DNA of 64,000 bases from an uncultured Aquimarina sp. (GTDB taxonomy: Bacteria > Bacteroidota > Bacteroidia > Flavobacteriales > Flavobacteriaceae): contig CANMSL010000006.1 of NCBI GenBank assembly GCA_947500505.1, forward strand, positions 1-64,000. Direction: 5' to 3'. Positions within the stretch are counted from its first letter, which is position 1, and every line of letters begins with the position of its first letter. Shown here piece after piece: positions 63,483 through 64,000 of this stretch. The translations under genes and the position numbers were made by a program. Under the pieces are notes generated by a model that worked only from the letters and a program-made list of their open reading frames with translations, was not told the DNA's origin and made no database searches.

Positions 63483-64000
63483 ATGAAAAAAATGAATGCT
63501 ATTAAAAAGACAATGATTATCACAATTTGTTTGGTTTGCGCTTTCGCGAAAGCGCAATCAAAATTTGGAAAAGGCACCCATACTAAGGCTATTGCACTTA
63601 ATGGAGGTATTACTATAGGAGATGCCAGTGACGCTTACACGGCAAATGCCGGTATTGACCTACTTTATCTCTATGGGGTTGGCAAGTATTTATCCATAGG
63701 CGGTACCACAGGGATTGCTAATTATTTTGGCGGTGAGCTTACGCAAACCATTGGAAACATAACGACCACAGTAGATGTAGATGATGCCCAGTTTGTACCC
63801 CTAGCATTAAGTGTGAGAGTTAATCGATTTGGCAAATTTGTGTTTGGTGGAGATATGGGATATGCCTTTTCACTTACCGATGGTATTGATGGCGGTTTTT
63901 ATACAGCACCAAAGCTTACCTATATATTCAGTGATAAAATCGTACCCTACATAGGCTATCGAATGATACGTCAGGATGGTGATAATTTTGGTTCCATACA
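63483..64000 (+). CDS. outer-membrane beta-barrel protein, 5' part (cut by window edge)
   Basis: 172 codons seen from ATG 63483, open to the window end. Signal peptide MKKMNAIKKTMIITICLVCA-FAKAQ, then barrel-like strands (IALNGGITIGDASDAYTANAGIDLLYLYG, FVFGGDMGYAFSLTDGIDGGFYTAPKLTYIF). An 18-bp palindrome GCGCTTTCGCGAAAGCGC (63538-63555) encodes the signal-peptide end Ala-Phe-Ala-Lys-Ala. Continues the efflux operon. Confidence 0.8.
   Translation, partial: MKKMNAIKKTMIITICLVCAFAKAQSKFGKGTHTKAIALNGGITIGDASDAYTANAGIDLLYLYGVGKYLSIGGTTGIANYFGGELTQTIGNITTTVDVDDAQFVPLALSVRVNRFGKFVFGGDMGYAFSLTDGIDGGFYTAPKLTYIFSDKIVPYIGYRMIRQDGDNFGSI
63538..63555. repeat. GCGCTTTCGCGAAAGCGC palindrome, best copy of a recurrent element
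   Basis: Perfect 18-bp palindrome. Shorter or imperfect copies: 52254-52269, 54303-54316, 56701-56714, 57297-57310, 60298-60307, 61893-61906. All fall in the right-hand 12 kb. Confidence 0.85.

Noticed and set aside
1..64000. CRISPR array
   Set aside because: No regularly spaced direct repeats of 24-40 bp and no cas genes were seen.
35979..64000. Right-hand copy of the tRNA-Arg 3' end (att site)
   Set aside because: Reading by eye I found no second AATCCTGCCGAGGTCA; the far end may lie beyond the window.

Overview
The window is a low-GC piece of a Flavobacteriaceae (Bacteroidota) chromosome. Evidence: archaeal-type ProRS, PurM of about 390 residues, type III plus type II glutamine synthetases, type IX secretion C-terminal domains of both A and B type, curli genes with a CsgG-barrel fusion, BlaI/M56 and LytS/LytTR signalling genes, an IntDOT-like integrase, and promoters with a TAnnTTTG -7 element. 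I cannot name the genus.

From 1 to about 35.9 kb the content is core-like: tRNA-Glu, proS, an odd Trp/Gly/Asn-rich lipoprotein, a FadL-like porin, T9SS cargo proteins, folE-cysS-yidD-lgt, a SYLF protein, prfA, msrA, purM; a complete curli (type VIII secretion) operon (16.1-22.1 kb, minus strand) with a TolB-like lipoprotein at its end; divergent glnN (GSIII) and GSII genes; a LytS/LytTR pair, an alpha/beta hydrolase and a Ca/Na exchanger; and a BlaI-M56 locus (30.6-34.2 kb) whose products carry TonB-plug-like repeats. The M56 gene is interrupted at an 11-A tract. A strongly folded palindromic element and a terminator separate this locus from apt.

At 35.9 kb tRNA-Arg(ACG) is followed by a frameshifted IntDOT-like integrase. 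Everything to the right looks like a mosaic accessory region; no right end is visible. It holds a decayed part (frameshifted AraC gene, truncated VOC gene, a degenerate copy of a second AraC gene), a LytTR/LytS-NTF2-DUF5916 cassette bracketed by direct repeats, an AraC-controlled operon (DMT-type transporter, TauD-like dioxygenase, thioredoxin-reductase-like flavoprotein without CxxC, UBP-type zinc finger, bestrophin), a higher-GC block (NmrA-like, membrane protein, outer-membrane barrel, Crp/Fnr regulator), and a TetR-controlled YbhFSR-like efflux operon of at least 11 genes running off the right edge.

The efflux operon is unusual: it also carries a QueG-like Fe-S protein, a DUF2141 protein, a class III nucleotidyl cyclase and an outer-membrane phospholipase A. 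Palindromes of the form GCTTTCGCGAAAGC recur only in this right-hand 12 kb, pointing to a different donor. The best candidates for something undescribed are the AraC/TauD/flavoprotein/UBP/bestrophin operon, the BlaI-M56-plug locus with its A-tract, and the folded element at 34.26-34.44 kb.
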